Below, in pieces: positions 1-9,388 of a stretch of DNA of 64,000 nucleotides (position 1 is its first letter; every line of letters starts with the position of its first letter). Where the stretch lies: NCBI RefSeq assembly GCF_008704935.1, contig NZ_CP023692.1, positions 3,824,001-3,888,000 of the forward strand, written 5' to 3'. Position numbers and translations under genes: made by a program. Under the pieces are notes generated by a model. That model was not told the origin of the DNA. It saw only the letters and a program-made list of their open reading frames with translations, and did not search any database. The stretch comes from Streptomyces vinaceus. GTDB taxonomy: Bacteria > Actinomycetota > Actinomycetes > Streptomycetales > Streptomycetaceae.

Positions 1-1
1 C

Positions 2-940
2 ACCATCACGGCCGCCTTCCTGGTCGGCGGCGCCTTCATGGTCGGCATCTCCGCCTTCCACCTGGCCCGCAAGAAGCACGTTCCCGTGATGCGGACCTCG
101 CTGCGGCTCGGCCTGATCACGCTGATCATCGCCGGCATGGGCACCGCCATCAGCGGTGACCTGCTCGGCAAGGTGATGTTCAAGCAGCAGCCGATGAAGA
201 TGGCAGCCGCCGAGGCGCTCTGGGACGGCGAGGCGCCCGCGCCCTTCTCCGTCTTCGCCTACGGAGACGTGGAAAAGGGCCACAACAAGGTCGCCATAGA
301 GATCCCGGGCCTGCTGTCCTTCCTGGCCAACGACGACTTCACCTCCTTCGTCCCCGGCATCAACGACGTCAACAAGGCCGAACAGGAGAAGTTCGGGCCC
401 GGCGACTACCGGCCCAACATCCCCGTGGCCTACTGGGGCTTCCGCTGGATGATCGGCTTCGGCATGGCCTCGCTCGCCGTCGGCGTGCTGGGGCTCTGGC
501 TCACCCGGAAGAAGTTCATGCTGCCCCCGGGGCTGCGCACCGGCGAGGACGAGGTCCCGCACCTGGTCCTCTTCAAGAAGGTGCTCAGTCCCCGCTTCGC
601 CACCTGGTACTGGATCGTCGCCCTCTGGACCATGGGCTTCCCGCTCATCGCCAACTCCTGGGGCTGGATCTTCACCGAGATGGGCCGCCAGCCCTGGGTG
701 GTCTACGGGGTCCTGCGCACCCGGGACGCGGTCTCGCCCCACGTCTCCCAGGCCGAGGTACTCACCTCGATGATCGGGTTCACGCTCCTGTACGCCGTGC
801 TCGCGGTGATCGAGGTCCGGCTCCTCGTGAAGTACGTGAAGCTCGGCCCGCCCGAGCTGACCGAGGCCGACCTCAACCCGCCCACCAAGATCGGCGGGGA
901 CGACAAGAACCCCGACCGGCCGATGGCCTTCTCCTACTGA
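2..940 (+). CDS. cydA: Cytochrome bd ubiquinol oxidase subunit I (5' truncated by window edge)
   Basis: This is the C-terminal 312 residues of the haem-bearing subunit of the membrane quinol:O2 oxidoreductase cytochrome bd; the reading frame is open to the first base, so the gene begins upstream. Visible family marks are the KMAAAEALW segment (the conserved K-x-A-A-x-E helix around the quinol site) and GWIFTEMGRQPW, the signature of the subunit I core, followed by the last transmembrane helices. The enzyme reduces O2 to water with high affinity and resists respiratory inhibitors. cydB follows after 18 bp and cydDC after that, a standard bd operon. The promoter, and any Rex-type operator, lies outside the window. 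Confidence 0.96.
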   Translation, partial: TITAAFLVGGAFMVGISAFHLARKKHVPVMRTSLRLGLITLIIAGMGTAISGDLLGKVMFKQQPMKMAAAEALWDGEAPAPFSVFAYGDVEKGHNKVAIEIPGLLSFLANDDFTSFVPGINDVNKAEQEKFGPGDYRPNIPVAYWGFRWMIGFGMASLAVGVLGLWLTRKKFMLPPGLRTGEDEVPHLVLFKKVLSPRFATWYWIVALWTMGFPLIANSWGWIFTEMGRQPWVVYGVLRTRDAVSPHVSQAEVLTSMIGFTLLYAVLAVIEVRLLVKYVKLGPPELTEADLNPPTKIGGDDKNPDRPMAFSY

Positions 941-958
941 GGCTGAGGGGACCACACC

Positions 959-1960
959 ATGCAACTCCATGACGTCTGGTTCGTGCTCATCGCCGTCCTG
1001 TGGACCGGCTACTTCTTCCTGGAGGGCTTCGACTTCGGAGTCGGTGTCCTGACCAAGCTCCTCGCCCGCGACCGCACCGAGAAGCGGGTCCTGATCAACA
1101 CGATCGGGCCCGTGTGGGACGGCAACGAGGTCTGGCTGCTCACCGCCGGCGGTGCCACGTTCGCCGCCTTCCCGGAGTGGTACGCCACCCTCTTCTCGGG
1201 GTTCTACCTGCCGCTGCTTCTCATCCTGGTCTGCCTGATCATCCGAGGCGTCGCCTTCGAGTACCGGCACAAGCGGGACGAGGACCGGTGGCAGACCAAC
1301 TGGGAACACGCCATCTTCTGGACCTCGCTGATCCCCGCGTTCCTGTGGGGCGTGGCCTTCGCCAACATCGTGCGCGGCGTGAAGATCGACGAGGACATGA
1401 ACTACGTCGGCAGCCTTTTCGACCTGCTCAACGTCTACTCCCTGCTCGGCGGCCTCGTCACCCTCACCCTCTTCACCTTCCACGGGGCGGTGTTCACCTC
1501 CCTCAAGACGGTCGGGGACATACGGGAGCGCTCGCGGACGCTGGCGACCCGGCTGGGTGTGCTCACCGCCGTACTGGCCCTCGTCTTCCTGATCTGGACG
1601 CAGGTCTCGCACGGTGACGCCAAGAGCCTGATCGCCATGGTCGTCGCCGTCGTGGCCCTGGTCGGGGCCTTGGGCTTCAACCTCGCGGGCCGCGAGGGCT
1701 GGTCGTTCGCCCTGTCAGGGGTCACCATCGCGGCCGCGGTCGCGATGCTCTTCCTGACGCTCTTCCCGAACGTGATGCCGTCCTCGCTGAACGAGGCCTG
1801 GAACCTCACGGTCACCAACGCCTCGTCCAGCCCGTACACGTTGAAGATCATGACCTGGTGCGCGGGAGTGGCCACGCCGCTCGTCCTGCTCTACCAGGGA
1901 TGGACGTACTGGGTGTTCCGCAAGCGGATCGGTACGCAGCACATCGCTGACGCGCACTGA
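959..1960 (+). CDS. cydB: Cytochrome bd ubiquinol oxidase subunit II
   Basis: This 333-aa polytopic protein is subunit II of cytochrome bd and pairs with CydA in the cytoplasmic membrane. The N-terminus contains the family pattern GYFFLEGFDFGVG (residues about 19-31), followed by GPVWDGNEVWLL, and hydrophobic helices run throughout to a short charged tail. Length fits the family. The ATG at 959 is preceded by a GAGGGGA ribosome site. It is 18 bp downstream of cydA and 33 bp upstream of cydDC, so the three are very likely one transcript. Function is assigned with high certainty. Confidence 0.97.
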   Translation: MQLHDVWFVLIAVLWTGYFFLEGFDFGVGVLTKLLARDRTEKRVLINTIGPVWDGNEVWLLTAGGATFAAFPEWYATLFSGFYLPLLLILVCLIIRGVAFEYRHKRDEDRWQTNWEHAIFWTSLIPAFLWGVAFANIVRGVKIDEDMNYVGSLFDLLNVYSLLGGLVTLTLFTFHGAVFTSLKTVGDIRERSRTLATRLGVLTAVLALVFLIWTQVSHGDAKSLIAMVVAVVALVGALGFNLAGREGWSFALSGVTIAAAVAMLFLTLFPNVMPSSLNEAWNLTVTNASSSPYTLKIMTWCAGVATPLVLLYQGWTYWVFRKRIGTQHIADAH

Positions 1961-1993
1961 CCCCGACCCTGCTGCCCGACCCTGCTCTGGGGG

Positions 1994-4900
1994 ATGTTTC
2001 ACGTGAAACCGATCGACCCGCGCCTGCTCCGGTACGCCCGCTCCACCCGCCTCTTCCTCGCGGCCGTGGTGGCCCTCGGACTTGTCGGGGCGGGCCTGGT
2101 CGTCGGTCAGGCGATGCTGATCGCCGAGATCGTGGTCGGTGCCTTCGAGCGGGGCCTGGACGGTGAGGCGCTGCGGACCCCGCTGCTGCTGCTCGCGGCG
2201 GTCGCGCTGGGCCGCGGGCTGCTGGCCTGGCTCACGGAACTGGCCGCCCACCGGGCCAGCGCGGCGGTCAAATCGCAGCTGCGGGGCCGACTGCTGGACC
2301 GGGCCGCGGAGCTGGGGCCCGGCCGGCTGGGCGGACACCCGGTCGGGTCGCTGGTGGCGTTGGCCACCCGGGGCGTGGACGCCCTCGACGACTACTTCTC
2401 CCGCTACCTCCCCCAGCTGGGGCTCGCGGTGGTCGTCCCGGTGGCGGTCCTCGCCCGTATCGTCACCGAGGACTGGGTCTCGGCGGCCATCATCGTCGTC
2501 ACGCTGCCGCTCATCCCCCTGTTCATGGTGCTGATCGGCATGGCCACCCAGTCCCGCATGGACCGCCAGTGGCGGCTGCTGTCCCGGCTGTCGGGGCACT
2601 TCCTGGACGTCGTGGCCGGACTGCCGACGCTGAAGGTCTTCGGCCGGGCCAAGGCCCAGGCCGAGTCGATCCGCAAGATCACCGACGACTACCGCCAGGC
2701 GACGGTGCGGACCCTGCGCATCGCCTTCCTCTCCTCCTTCGCGCTGGAACTGCTGGCCACCCTGTCGGTGGCGCTGGTCGCCGTGACCATCGGGATGCGG
2801 CTGGTCCACGGGGAGCTCGACCTGTACACGGGGCTGGTCATCCTGATCCTGGCGCCCGAGGCGTACCTGCCGCTGCGCCAGGTCGGGGCGCAGTACCACG
2901 CGGCCGCCGAGGGGCTGTCGGCCGCGGAGGAGATCTTCAAGGTGCTCCAGACGCCGGTCGCCGCTTGCGGCGGGGTGGCTCCGGTGCCGGCCGCGGAGCT
3001 GCGGATCGAGATCGACGGGGTCGCGGTCCGTTACGAGGGCCGGGGTGAGGATTCGCCGGGAGCGGTCTCACTGGCCGTCGGGCCCGGCGAGTGCGTCGCG
3101 CTCACCGGGCCGAGCGGAGCGGGCAAGTCCACCCTGCTCCAAGTGCTGCTGGGCTTCGTCGAGCCGACCGCGGGGCGGGTGCGGATCGGGGGCGTGGACC
3201 TCGCCTCTCTCTCGCTCGAACAGTGGCGGGAGCAGATCGCGTGGGTTCCGCAGCGGCCGCACCTGTTCGCGGGGACGATCGCCCAGAACGTACGGCTGGC
3301 CCGGCCGGACGCGTCCGCTGAGGCGGTGGCGGAGGCACTGAAGGACGCCGGGGCATGGGAGTTCGTGGCCGCGCTGCCGCGCGGTGTCGAGACGGAGCTC
3401 GGGGAAGGCGGGGTCGGGCTGTCCGCCGGACAGCGCCAGCGGCTGGCACTGGCGCGGGCGTTCCTCGCGGACCGGCCGGTGCTGCTGCTCGACGAGCCGA
3501 CCGCGGCCCTCGACGGGGAGACCGAGGCGGCCGTCGTCGACGCCGTACGCCGCCTCGCGGTGGGGCGGACCGTGCTGCTGGTCGTCCACCGGCCGGCGCT
3601 GCTGGCCGTGGCCGACCGCGTGGTGCGGCTGGGTGCGCAGCCGGCCCCGCCGAGCGCGCAGGGGCTCCTGCCAGCTCCCGTCGCAGTCGTCCCCGCGGCC
3701 TCCGGCAGCCTCGGCGGGGAGCACAACGGGCCGGCCGGCCCCGGGGAGTGGATCCTCGGAAACGCGCCCGAGAGGGTCACCAAGGCCGCCAGCACCGACG
3801 CGGGCGGCGGTGACCCGCTCCGGCGGGTACGCGCCGTGGCCAAGGCGTGGCAGGGGCGGTTCCGGCTCGGCCTGCTGCTCGGGGCCCTGGCCGTCGGATG
3901 CAGCGTCGGGCTGATGGCCGTCTCCGGATGGCTCATCTCCCGGGCTTCCGAACAGCCGCCGGTGCTTTACCTGATGGTGGCCGTCACGGCCACCCGGACC
4001 TTCGGGATCGGGCGGGCCGTCTTCCGGTACGCGGAGCGTCTCGTCTCCCACGACGCCGTATTGCGGATGCTCGCCGACCTGCGGGTGTCGGTCTTCCGCC
4101 GGCTGGAGCGCATCGCGCCCGCCGGGCTGCGCGAGCAGCGCCGCGGGGACCTCCTGGCCCGCCTGGTGGCCGACGCCGACTCCCTCCAGGACTACTGGCT
4201 GCGCTGGTTGCTGCCGGTGGGCACCGCGGTACTCGTCGGGACCGGTTCCGTCGCCTTCACCGCCTGGCTGCTGCCGGGGGCGGGCGCCGCGCTCGCCGTC
4301 GGGCTGCTCGCCGCCGGGGTCGCGGTGCCGCTCGTCAGCGGAGCCTGCGCCCGGCGCGCGGAGCGGCGCCTGGCCCCGGCCCGGGGCGAACTCGCCACGC
4401 GGGTGGCGGACCTGCTGACCGGGACCGCCGAGCTGACCGTCGCCGGCGCCCTGGCCGGGCGCAAGGACGCCGCGAAGGAGAGCGACCGCACGCTGACCGC
4501 CATCTCCGCGCGGGGCGCCGCCGCCACCGGGCTCGGGAGCGGGCTGACCGCCCTGGTGTGCGGGCTGACCGTGGTCGCCTCCGCGGCGCTGGCCGCCGAT
4601 GCCGTGCACGGCGGGCGGCTGTCCGGGGTCGCCATGGCCGTGGCCGTGCTGACCCCGCTCGCCGCCTTCGAGGCGGTCAACGGGCTTCCGCAGGCCGTCC
4701 AGTACCGGCAGCGGGTGCGCCGCAGCGCGGAGCGGATCTACGAGGTCATCGACGCCCCCGTCCCGGTCGCCGAGCCGGAGCGGCCCGCCGCGGCGCCGGC
4801 CTCCCCCTTCCCGCTGCGGCTGACCGGGCTCGCCGCGCGGCATCCCGGGCAGGAGCAGGACGCGCTGTACGGGTTGGACCTCACCCTGGAGGCCGGCCGG

Positions 4901-5563
4901 CGGATCGCCGTCGTCGGCTCCTCCGGTGCGGGCAAGACCTCGCTGGCCCAGGTCCTGCTGCGGTTCCTGGACCCGTGCGAAGGCACGTACACCCTGGGTG
5001 GCACCGACGCGCGCACGCTCGACGGCGACGAGGTCCGCCGGATGGTGGGCCTGTGCGCCCAGGACGCACACCTCTTCGACAGCTCGGTACGGGAGAACCT
5101 GCGGCTGGCCCGGACCGGGGCGAGCGAGGAACAGCTGCGGGAGGCCCTGGCGGCGGCCCGGCTGCTGGAGTGGGCCGATGGCCTCCCGGACGGGCTGGAC
5201 ACGCTGGTGGGCGAGCACGGCGAGCGGATCTCCGGAGGCCAGCGCCAGCGCCTGGCCCTGGCGAGGGCGCTGCTCGCCGACTTCCCCGTCCTCGTCCTCG
5301 ACGAGCCGGCCGAGCACCTGGACCTGGCCACCGCCGACGCCCTGACCGCGGATCTGCTCGCCGCCACCGAGGGGCGGACGACCGTGCTGATCACGCACCG
5401 GCTGGCGGGTCTGGAAGCGGTCGACGAGGTGCTCGTACTGGAGCGGGGAGCGGTCGTGCAGCGCGGTACGTACGCGGAGCTGGCCGCGGTCGAAGGGCCG
5501 CTGCGGAACCTGCTGGAGCGGGAGCGGGCGGCCGACGGTGCCCTGGCCGACTTTCCCCGGTAA
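1994..5563 (+). CDS. cydDC: Fused CydD-CydC thiol/haem ABC exporter for cytochrome bd assembly
   Basis: This 1189-aa protein joins two complete ABC half-exporters. Half 1 has six TM helices, Walker A GPSGAGKST, signature LSAGQRQRLALARA and Walker B LLLDEPTAALDG. Half 2 repeats the plan with GSSGAGKTS, ISGGQRQRLALARA and LVLDEPAEHLD. CydDC is known to export thiols or affect haem loading and is needed for bd oxidase maturation; E. coli uses two genes, many actinobacteria this fusion. The first codons (MFHVKP) lie inside a parS palindrome. The GGGGG run at 1989-1993 sits too close to ATG 1994 for a normal ribosome site but 9 nt before the in-frame GTG at 2003, so translation may begin at GTG 2003 and lose only three residues. 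Confidence 0.95.
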   Translation: MFHVKPIDPRLLRYARSTRLFLAAVVALGLVGAGLVVGQAMLIAEIVVGAFERGLDGEALRTPLLLLAAVALGRGLLAWLTELAAHRASAAVKSQLRGRLLDRAAELGPGRLGGHPVGSLVALATRGVDALDDYFSRYLPQLGLAVVVPVAVLARIVTEDWVSAAIIVVTLPLIPLFMVLIGMATQSRMDRQWRLLSRLSGHFLDVVAGLPTLKVFGRAKAQAESIRKITDDYRQATVRTLRIAFLSSFALELLATLSVALVAVTIGMRLVHGELDLYTGLVILILAPEAYLPLRQVGAQYHAAAEGLSAAEEIFKVLQTPVAACGGVAPVPAAELRIEIDGVAVRYEGRGEDSPGAVSLAVGPGECVALTGPSGAGKSTLLQVLLGFVEPTAGRVRIGGVDLASLSLEQWREQIAWVPQRPHLFAGTIAQNVRLARPDASAEAVAEALKDAGAWEFVAALPRGVETELGEGGVGLSAGQRQRLALARAFLADRPVLLLDEPTAALDGETEAAVVDAVRRLAVGRTVLLVVHRPALLAVADRVVRLGAQPAPPSAQGLLPAPVAVVPAASGSLGGEHNGPAGPGEWILGNAPERVTKAASTDAGGGDPLRRVRAVAKAWQGRFRLGLLLGALAVGCSVGLMAVSGWLISRASEQPPVLYLMVAVTATRTFGIGRAVFRYAERLVSHDAVLRMLADLRVSVFRRLERIAPAGLREQRRGDLLARLVADADSLQDYWLRWLLPVGTAVLVGTGSVAFTAWLLPGAGAALAVGLLAAGVAVPLVSGACARRAERRLAPARGELATRVADLLTGTAELTVAGALAGRKDAAKESDRTLTAISARGAAATGLGSGLTALVCGLTVVASAALAADAVHGGRLSGVAMAVAVLTPLAAFEAVNGLPQAVQYRQRVRRSAERIYEVIDAPVPVAEPERPAAAPASPFPLRLTGLAARHPGQEQDALYGLDLTLEAGRRIAVVGSSGAGKTSLAQVLLRFLDPCEGTYTLGGTDARTLDGDEVRRMVGLCAQDAHLFDSSVRENLRLARTGASEEQLREALAAARLLEWADGLPDGLDTLVGEHGERISGGQRQRLALARALLADFPVLVLDEPAEHLDLATADALTADLLAATEGRTTVLITHRLAGLEAVDEVLVLERGAVVQRGTYAELAAVEGPLRNLLERERAADGALADFPR
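1996..2009. promoter_or_regulatory. parS site 1 (ParB-binding palindrome) at the cydDC start
   Basis: A perfect 14-bp GTTTCACGTGAAAC overlaps the cydDC start codon. This is the parS sequence bound by ParB in Streptomyces. The flanks are T on the left and C on the right, so the 16-bp form is one base short of perfect. The site is read as FHVK within the gene. Confidence 0.9.
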
Positions 5564-5587
5564 AAGGGACTAACTAGGCTCAAGGGC

Positions 5588-7324
5588 ATGTCAGTGCAGG
5601 AGTCGCAGGAACCGCCGGAGTCCTCACCCGGAACACCGGACCCACTGGAAGCGGCCACCCAGGCCACCAGAAGTCTGCATGGCCTCTCCACCGAGCTCAC
5701 GGCCCGGGTGCCGCAACTGCTGGAGGCCATGCGCTCCGTCGGAACCGGACTCGAACTGCACTCCACCCTCGACCGCATCTGCGAGACCGCGGCCGAGCTC
5801 GCGGACGCCCGTTACGCGGCGATCGGCGTCGTCGACACCGAGGGCCGCGGGCTGTCGGACTTCGTCACCTTCGGCATCGACGCCGAGACGGCCGCGAAGA
5901 TCGGACACCGGCCGGACGGCAAACGGGGCCTGCTCGGCGCGCTGATCTCCCACCCCGACACGGTGCAGCTCGCCGATCTCACGAAGGATCCGCGCGCGGC
6001 AGGGTTCCCGAAGCACCACCCGCCCATGAAGACCTTCCTCGGCGTCCCGATCCGGGTCCAGGGGGAGATCTTCGGCAATCTGTACCTCGCCGAGAAGAAC
6101 GGCGGCGGCCGGTTCAACGACTACGACGTCCACATGGTCCGGGTCCTGGCCACCGAGGCGGGCATCGCCATCGGCAACGCCCGGCTCTACGAGGCCGCCA
6201 CCCAGCGGGAGCGGTGGATCGACGGCTCGGTGGCCGTCACGACCGCCCTGCTGTCGGGAGGGGACGCGGACGACGCGCTCTCGGTGGTGGCCGAGCAGGC
6301 CCGCCACCTGGCGGACTCCGCCGCCGGGATCGTGATGCTGCCGGCCGAGGACGGCGGTATGGAGATCGTCGCCGTCTCCGCCGAGAGCGCGGCGACCTCC
6401 CTCGGCCTGGTGATCCCGGCCGAGAGCCCGGTGGTGGCGAAGCTGCTGGAGGGCGAGCCGGTCTTCGTGGAGGACGCCGCCAGCGATCCCCGTATGGTCA
6501 GCCGTCTGACCAGCCAGTACGGGCCCTGCATGATGCTGCCGCTGCACAGCGGCGGGCGGGTGCTGGGCGCACTGGTCACCCCGCGGGCCCGCGGCAAGAG
6601 GCAGTTCAGCGAGGCCGAGCGGACTCTGGCCACCCAGTTCGCCTCCCAGGCGGCGCTCGCGCTGATGATGGCCGAGGCGCAGCGCGACCGGGAGCGGCTC
6701 GCGGTGTTCGAGGACCGTGACCGGATCGCCCGGGACCTGCACGACCTGGTCATCCAGCGGCTGTTCGCCACCGGGATGATGCTGGAGGGGGCCCAGCGGC
6801 GGTCCGTCGTCCCCGAGGTCGTCGACGGGGTCGGCAAGGCCGTGGACGAGCTCGACGTGACGATCCAGGAGATCCGCACCGCGATCTTCGCGCTCCAGCA
6901 GGGACCGGCCGAGGCTCCGTCGGGGCTGCGCACCCGGGTCCTGCGGGAGATCAACATGGCCGCGGTGCCGCTGGGCTTCAAGCCGGCGCACCGCTTCCTC
7001 GGCCCGGTCGACACGGTGGTCGGCGAGCTGGTGGGCAAGAACCTGATCGCGGCGCTGCGCGAGGCCCTGTCGAACGCCTTCCGGCACGCCGAGGCGTCCC
7101 GGATCGAGGTGGTCGTGGACTGCACCGGCACGCTGGACGACGGGAGGCCCGGGGTACGCCTGGAGGTCGCCGACGACGGGGTGGGCATTCCCGACGGCGG
7201 CCGGCGCAGTGGGCTGCGGAACCTGCGCCGGCGGGCCGAGTCGCTGGGCGGGTCGAGCTCGTACGGCCCGGGCATCGGGGAGGACGGCACCGGGACCACC
7301 CTGCTGTGGGAGGCCCCGCTCTGA
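5588..7324 (+). CDS. GAF-GAF sensor histidine kinase, DosS/DevS-like
   Basis: A 578-aa soluble sensor kinase. Two GAF domains (about residues 55-200 and 215-365) precede a HisKA_3 dimerisation helix with the phospho-acceptor His385 in RDRIARDLHDLVIQRLF, and a HATPase_c domain (NAFRHAEA N-box, DDGVGIP G1 box, GLRNL G2). GAF1 holds HHPPMKTFLGVP at residues 143-154, at the place where DosS/DosT of M. tuberculosis have the haem-ligating His (His149 in DosS). It begins 24 bp after cydDC and has no response regulator beside it. I infer an oxygen or redox sensor linked to bd oxidase expression; haem binding is not proven by sequence. Confidence 0.9.
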   Translation: MSVQESQEPPESSPGTPDPLEAATQATRSLHGLSTELTARVPQLLEAMRSVGTGLELHSTLDRICETAAELADARYAAIGVVDTEGRGLSDFVTFGIDAETAAKIGHRPDGKRGLLGALISHPDTVQLADLTKDPRAAGFPKHHPPMKTFLGVPIRVQGEIFGNLYLAEKNGGGRFNDYDVHMVRVLATEAGIAIGNARLYEAATQRERWIDGSVAVTTALLSGGDADDALSVVAEQARHLADSAAGIVMLPAEDGGMEIVAVSAESAATSLGLVIPAESPVVAKLLEGEPVFVEDAASDPRMVSRLTSQYGPCMMLPLHSGGRVLGALVTPRARGKRQFSEAERTLATQFASQAALALMMAEAQRDRERLAVFEDRDRIARDLHDLVIQRLFATGMMLEGAQRRSVVPEVVDGVGKAVDELDVTIQEIRTAIFALQQGPAEAPSGLRTRVLREINMAAVPLGFKPAHRFLGPVDTVVGELVGKNLIAALREALSNAFRHAEASRIEVVVDCTGTLDDGRPGVRLEVADDGVGIPDGGRRSGLRNLRRRAESLGGSSSYGPGIGEDGTGTTLLWEAPL

Positions 7325-7394
7325 CGTCCCCGCGCCCGACCCGGCGCCCGTCCTGCGCCGTGCTGCCTCGTGCTGCCGCGTTCCGCGGCCGGTC

Positions 7395-8261
7395 CTAGCC
7401 CTGGTGCGCGGCGCGTTCCGCGAGGATGCGCTCGATGACGACGGCGACGCCGTCCTCGTTGTTGGCGACCGTACGGCCGGAGGCGGCCGCGATCACGTCC
7501 GGGTGCGCGTTGCCCATCGCGTACGAGGCCCCCGCCCAGCGGAGCATCTCCACGTCGTTCGGCATGTCCCCGAAGGCGACGACCTCGGCGGGAGAGATAC
7601 CGCGCTCGGCGCAGCACAGCTCCAGGGTGCTGGCCTTGGAGACCCCGAGCCCGCTGATCTCCAGCAGGGCGGTCGGGCTGGAGCGGGTGATCGACGCGTA
7701 GGCACCGGCGGCCGAGCGGGCGAGCGCCAGGAACTCGTCCGGGGCCAGCTCGGCGTGGTGAGCCAGCAGCTTGAGGACGGGAGCGGCCGTGTCGTCCGCC
7801 TCCTCCTCCAGCAGCTTCTCGGCCGTGGCCACATGGGCACCCGGGTCCTGGAAGAAGGGCGGGTACAGCGGCTCGTAGTTGATGCCGGTCGTCATCTCGA
7901 CGGCGAAGGAGGTGCCCGGCGCGGCGGCGCGCAGCGTCTCCACGACCGTCAGCGCCGTGGCCCGCGGCAATGAGCGGACCTGTACGAACTCCCGCCCCGC
8001 GTGGAGATCGACCACCGCGGCCCCGTTAGCGCAGATCGCCAGGCCGTGGCCGTGGACGTGGTCGCTGACCACGTCCATCCAGCGGGCGGGGCGACCGGTC
8101 ACGAAGAAGACCTCGATCCCGGCCTCCTCGGCGGCGGCGAGTGCGGCGACCGTGCGGAGCGAGACGGATTTGTCGTCGCGCAGCAGGGTGCCGTCGAGGT
8201 CGGTGGCGATGAGCCGGGGAGTGGGGGTTGGCCCGTCCGGGCGCTGGGGAGCCGAGGTCAC
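7395..8261 (-). CDS. Cof-type HAD-superfamily hydrolase
   Basis: A cytoplasmic HAD phosphatase of about 288 aa, probably acting on sugar phosphates or similar small molecules. Motif I is DLDGTLLRDD near the N-terminus, motif II FFVTGRPAR, and the C-terminal acidic motif FGDMPNDVEMLRWAG; a large C2-type cap lies between. I chose the GTG at 8261, which puts DLDGTL about 20 residues in, as in the paralogue at 24318-25130; an ATG at 8279 would add six residues. It is divergent from the luciferase-like gene, with a parS site between them. The substrate cannot be read from sequence. Confidence 0.88.
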   Translation of the reverse strand: MTSAPQRPDGPTPTPRLIATDLDGTLLRDDKSVSLRTVAALAAAEEAGIEVFFVTGRPARWMDVVSDHVHGHGLAICANGAAVVDLHAGREFVQVRSLPRATALTVVETLRAAAPGTSFAVEMTTGINYEPLYPPFFQDPGAHVATAEKLLEEEADDTAAPVLKLLAHHAELAPDEFLALARSAAGAYASITRSSPTALLEISGLGVSKASTLELCCAERGISPAEVVAFGDMPNDVEMLRWAGASYAMGNAHPDVIAAASGRTVANNEDGVAVVIERILAERAAHQG

Positions 8262-8386
8262 GGATCCATCTTCACCCATGGCTCCGCGACAGCCGACCAG
8301 TGCGGGCCGGGCACCAGCACCCGATGGCGATGTTTCTCCCCCGCCCACGGTCGGGCGGAGGGCCGTGGCGAAGAGGCGGGAGGCGA

Positions 8387-8402
8387 TGTTTCACGTGAAA
8401 CA
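8387..8402. promoter_or_regulatory. parS site 2
   Basis: A perfect 16-bp TGTTTCACGTGAAACA in the short gap between divergent genes. It could be read MFHVKH in frame with the downstream oxidoreductase, but that gene probably starts later, at 8428. Confidence 0.93.
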
Positions 8403-8427
8403 TGCGCGGAGCCGTAGGCTCGAACGC

Positions 8428-9333
8428 ATGAGTCTGCGTCTGAGCACTGTGATCCTCCCGGTACGCCCGTGGCATGAGGGCGGCCGTGACCAGTGGGTGC
8501 GAGCCGAGCGGCTCGGGTTCCACACCGCTTACACCTACGACCACCTGACCTGGCGGTCCTTCCGGGACAAGCCCTGGTTTGGCGCGATCCCGACCCTGAC
8601 CGCGGCGGCCACCGCCACCGAGAAGCTGCGCCTGGGCACGCTCGTGACCTCGCCGAACTTCCGGCACCCCGTGACGCTGGCCAAGGAGCTCATGTCGCTG
8701 GACGACATCTCCGGCGGCCGTTTCACCCTTGGTATCGGCGCCGGTGGCAACGGGTTCGATGCCACGGCGCTCGGTCAGGACCCGTGGACCCCGCGTGAGC
8801 GCGCGGACCGCCTCGCGGAGTTCGTGCCGCTGCTGGACCGGCTGCTCACCGAGACCGAGATCAGCGAATCCGGCACGTTCTACTCCGCGACGGAGGCCCG
8901 CAATCTTCCCGGCTGTGTGCAGCGGCCGCGCCTGCCCTTCGCCGTCGCCGGGAACGGCCCGCGGGGCATGAAGCTGGCTGCCGCCCACGGCCAGGCCTGG
9001 GTGACCACCGGCGATCCGAAGCTCTTCGAAGAGGGCACCCCCGAGCAGTCGGTGGAGGCCATCCGCGGCCAGCTGGCCAAGCTCGACAAAGCCTGTGCCG
9101 AGATCGGTCGCGCCTCCGAGCCGATGGACAAGATCCTGCTGACCGGCTTCACCCCGGACCGCAACACGATGCTGGACTCCGTCGACGCGTTCGTCGAGTT
9201 CGCCGGCCGTCACCGGGAGCTCGGTATCACCGAGATCGTGATCCACGCGCCGATCCCGGACTCCGAGTTCGCGGCCGACGAGAACGTCTTCGAGCGGATC
9301 GCCACCGAGGGTCTGGCCCAGCTGAACGGCTGA
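8428..9333 (+). CDS. LLM-class (luciferase-like) flavin-dependent oxidoreductase
   Basis: A 301-aa member of the bacterial-luciferase-like TIM-barrel family, which uses FMN or F420 to oxidise varied substrates. The family pattern is seen in GFHTAYTYDHL, LRLGTLVTSPNFRHP and ISGGRFTLGIGAGG. The frame extends upstream through the parS site (MFHVKH...), but homologous character begins at MSLRLSTVILPV, so ATG 8428 was chosen. No good ribosome site precedes it; a TAGGCT at 8415-8420 could be a -10 box of a leaderless transcript. It converges on the TPR gene across a strong terminator. Substrate unknown. Confidence 0.88.
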   Translation: MSLRLSTVILPVRPWHEGGRDQWVRAERLGFHTAYTYDHLTWRSFRDKPWFGAIPTLTAAATATEKLRLGTLVTSPNFRHPVTLAKELMSLDDISGGRFTLGIGAGGNGFDATALGQDPWTPRERADRLAEFVPLLDRLLTETEISESGTFYSATEARNLPGCVQRPRLPFAVAGNGPRGMKLAAAHGQAWVTTGDPKLFEEGTPEQSVEAIRGQLAKLDKACAEIGRASEPMDKILLTGFTPDRNTMLDSVDAFVEFAGRHRELGITEIVIHAPIPDSEFAADENVFERIATEGLAQLNG

Positions 9334-9348
9334 ACCGCCGGAGCGGAG

Positions 9349-9386
9349 ACGGTGCCCCCGCCGCCACCGGGCGGCGGGGGCACCGT
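9349..9386. terminator. Bidirectional hairpin terminator
   Basis: A perfect 17-bp stem (9349-9365 with 9370-9386) and a 4-nt loop lies between the convergent oxidoreductase and TPR genes. It is GC-rich and lacks a U tract, as usual in Streptomyces. Confidence 0.8.
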
Positions 9387-9388
9387 GG

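Noticed and set aside
3068..5398. A 776-aa minus-strand frame across cydDC
   Set aside because: Antisense to a gene with full ABC motifs; low-complexity Gly/Pro/Arg/Gln translation with no motif.
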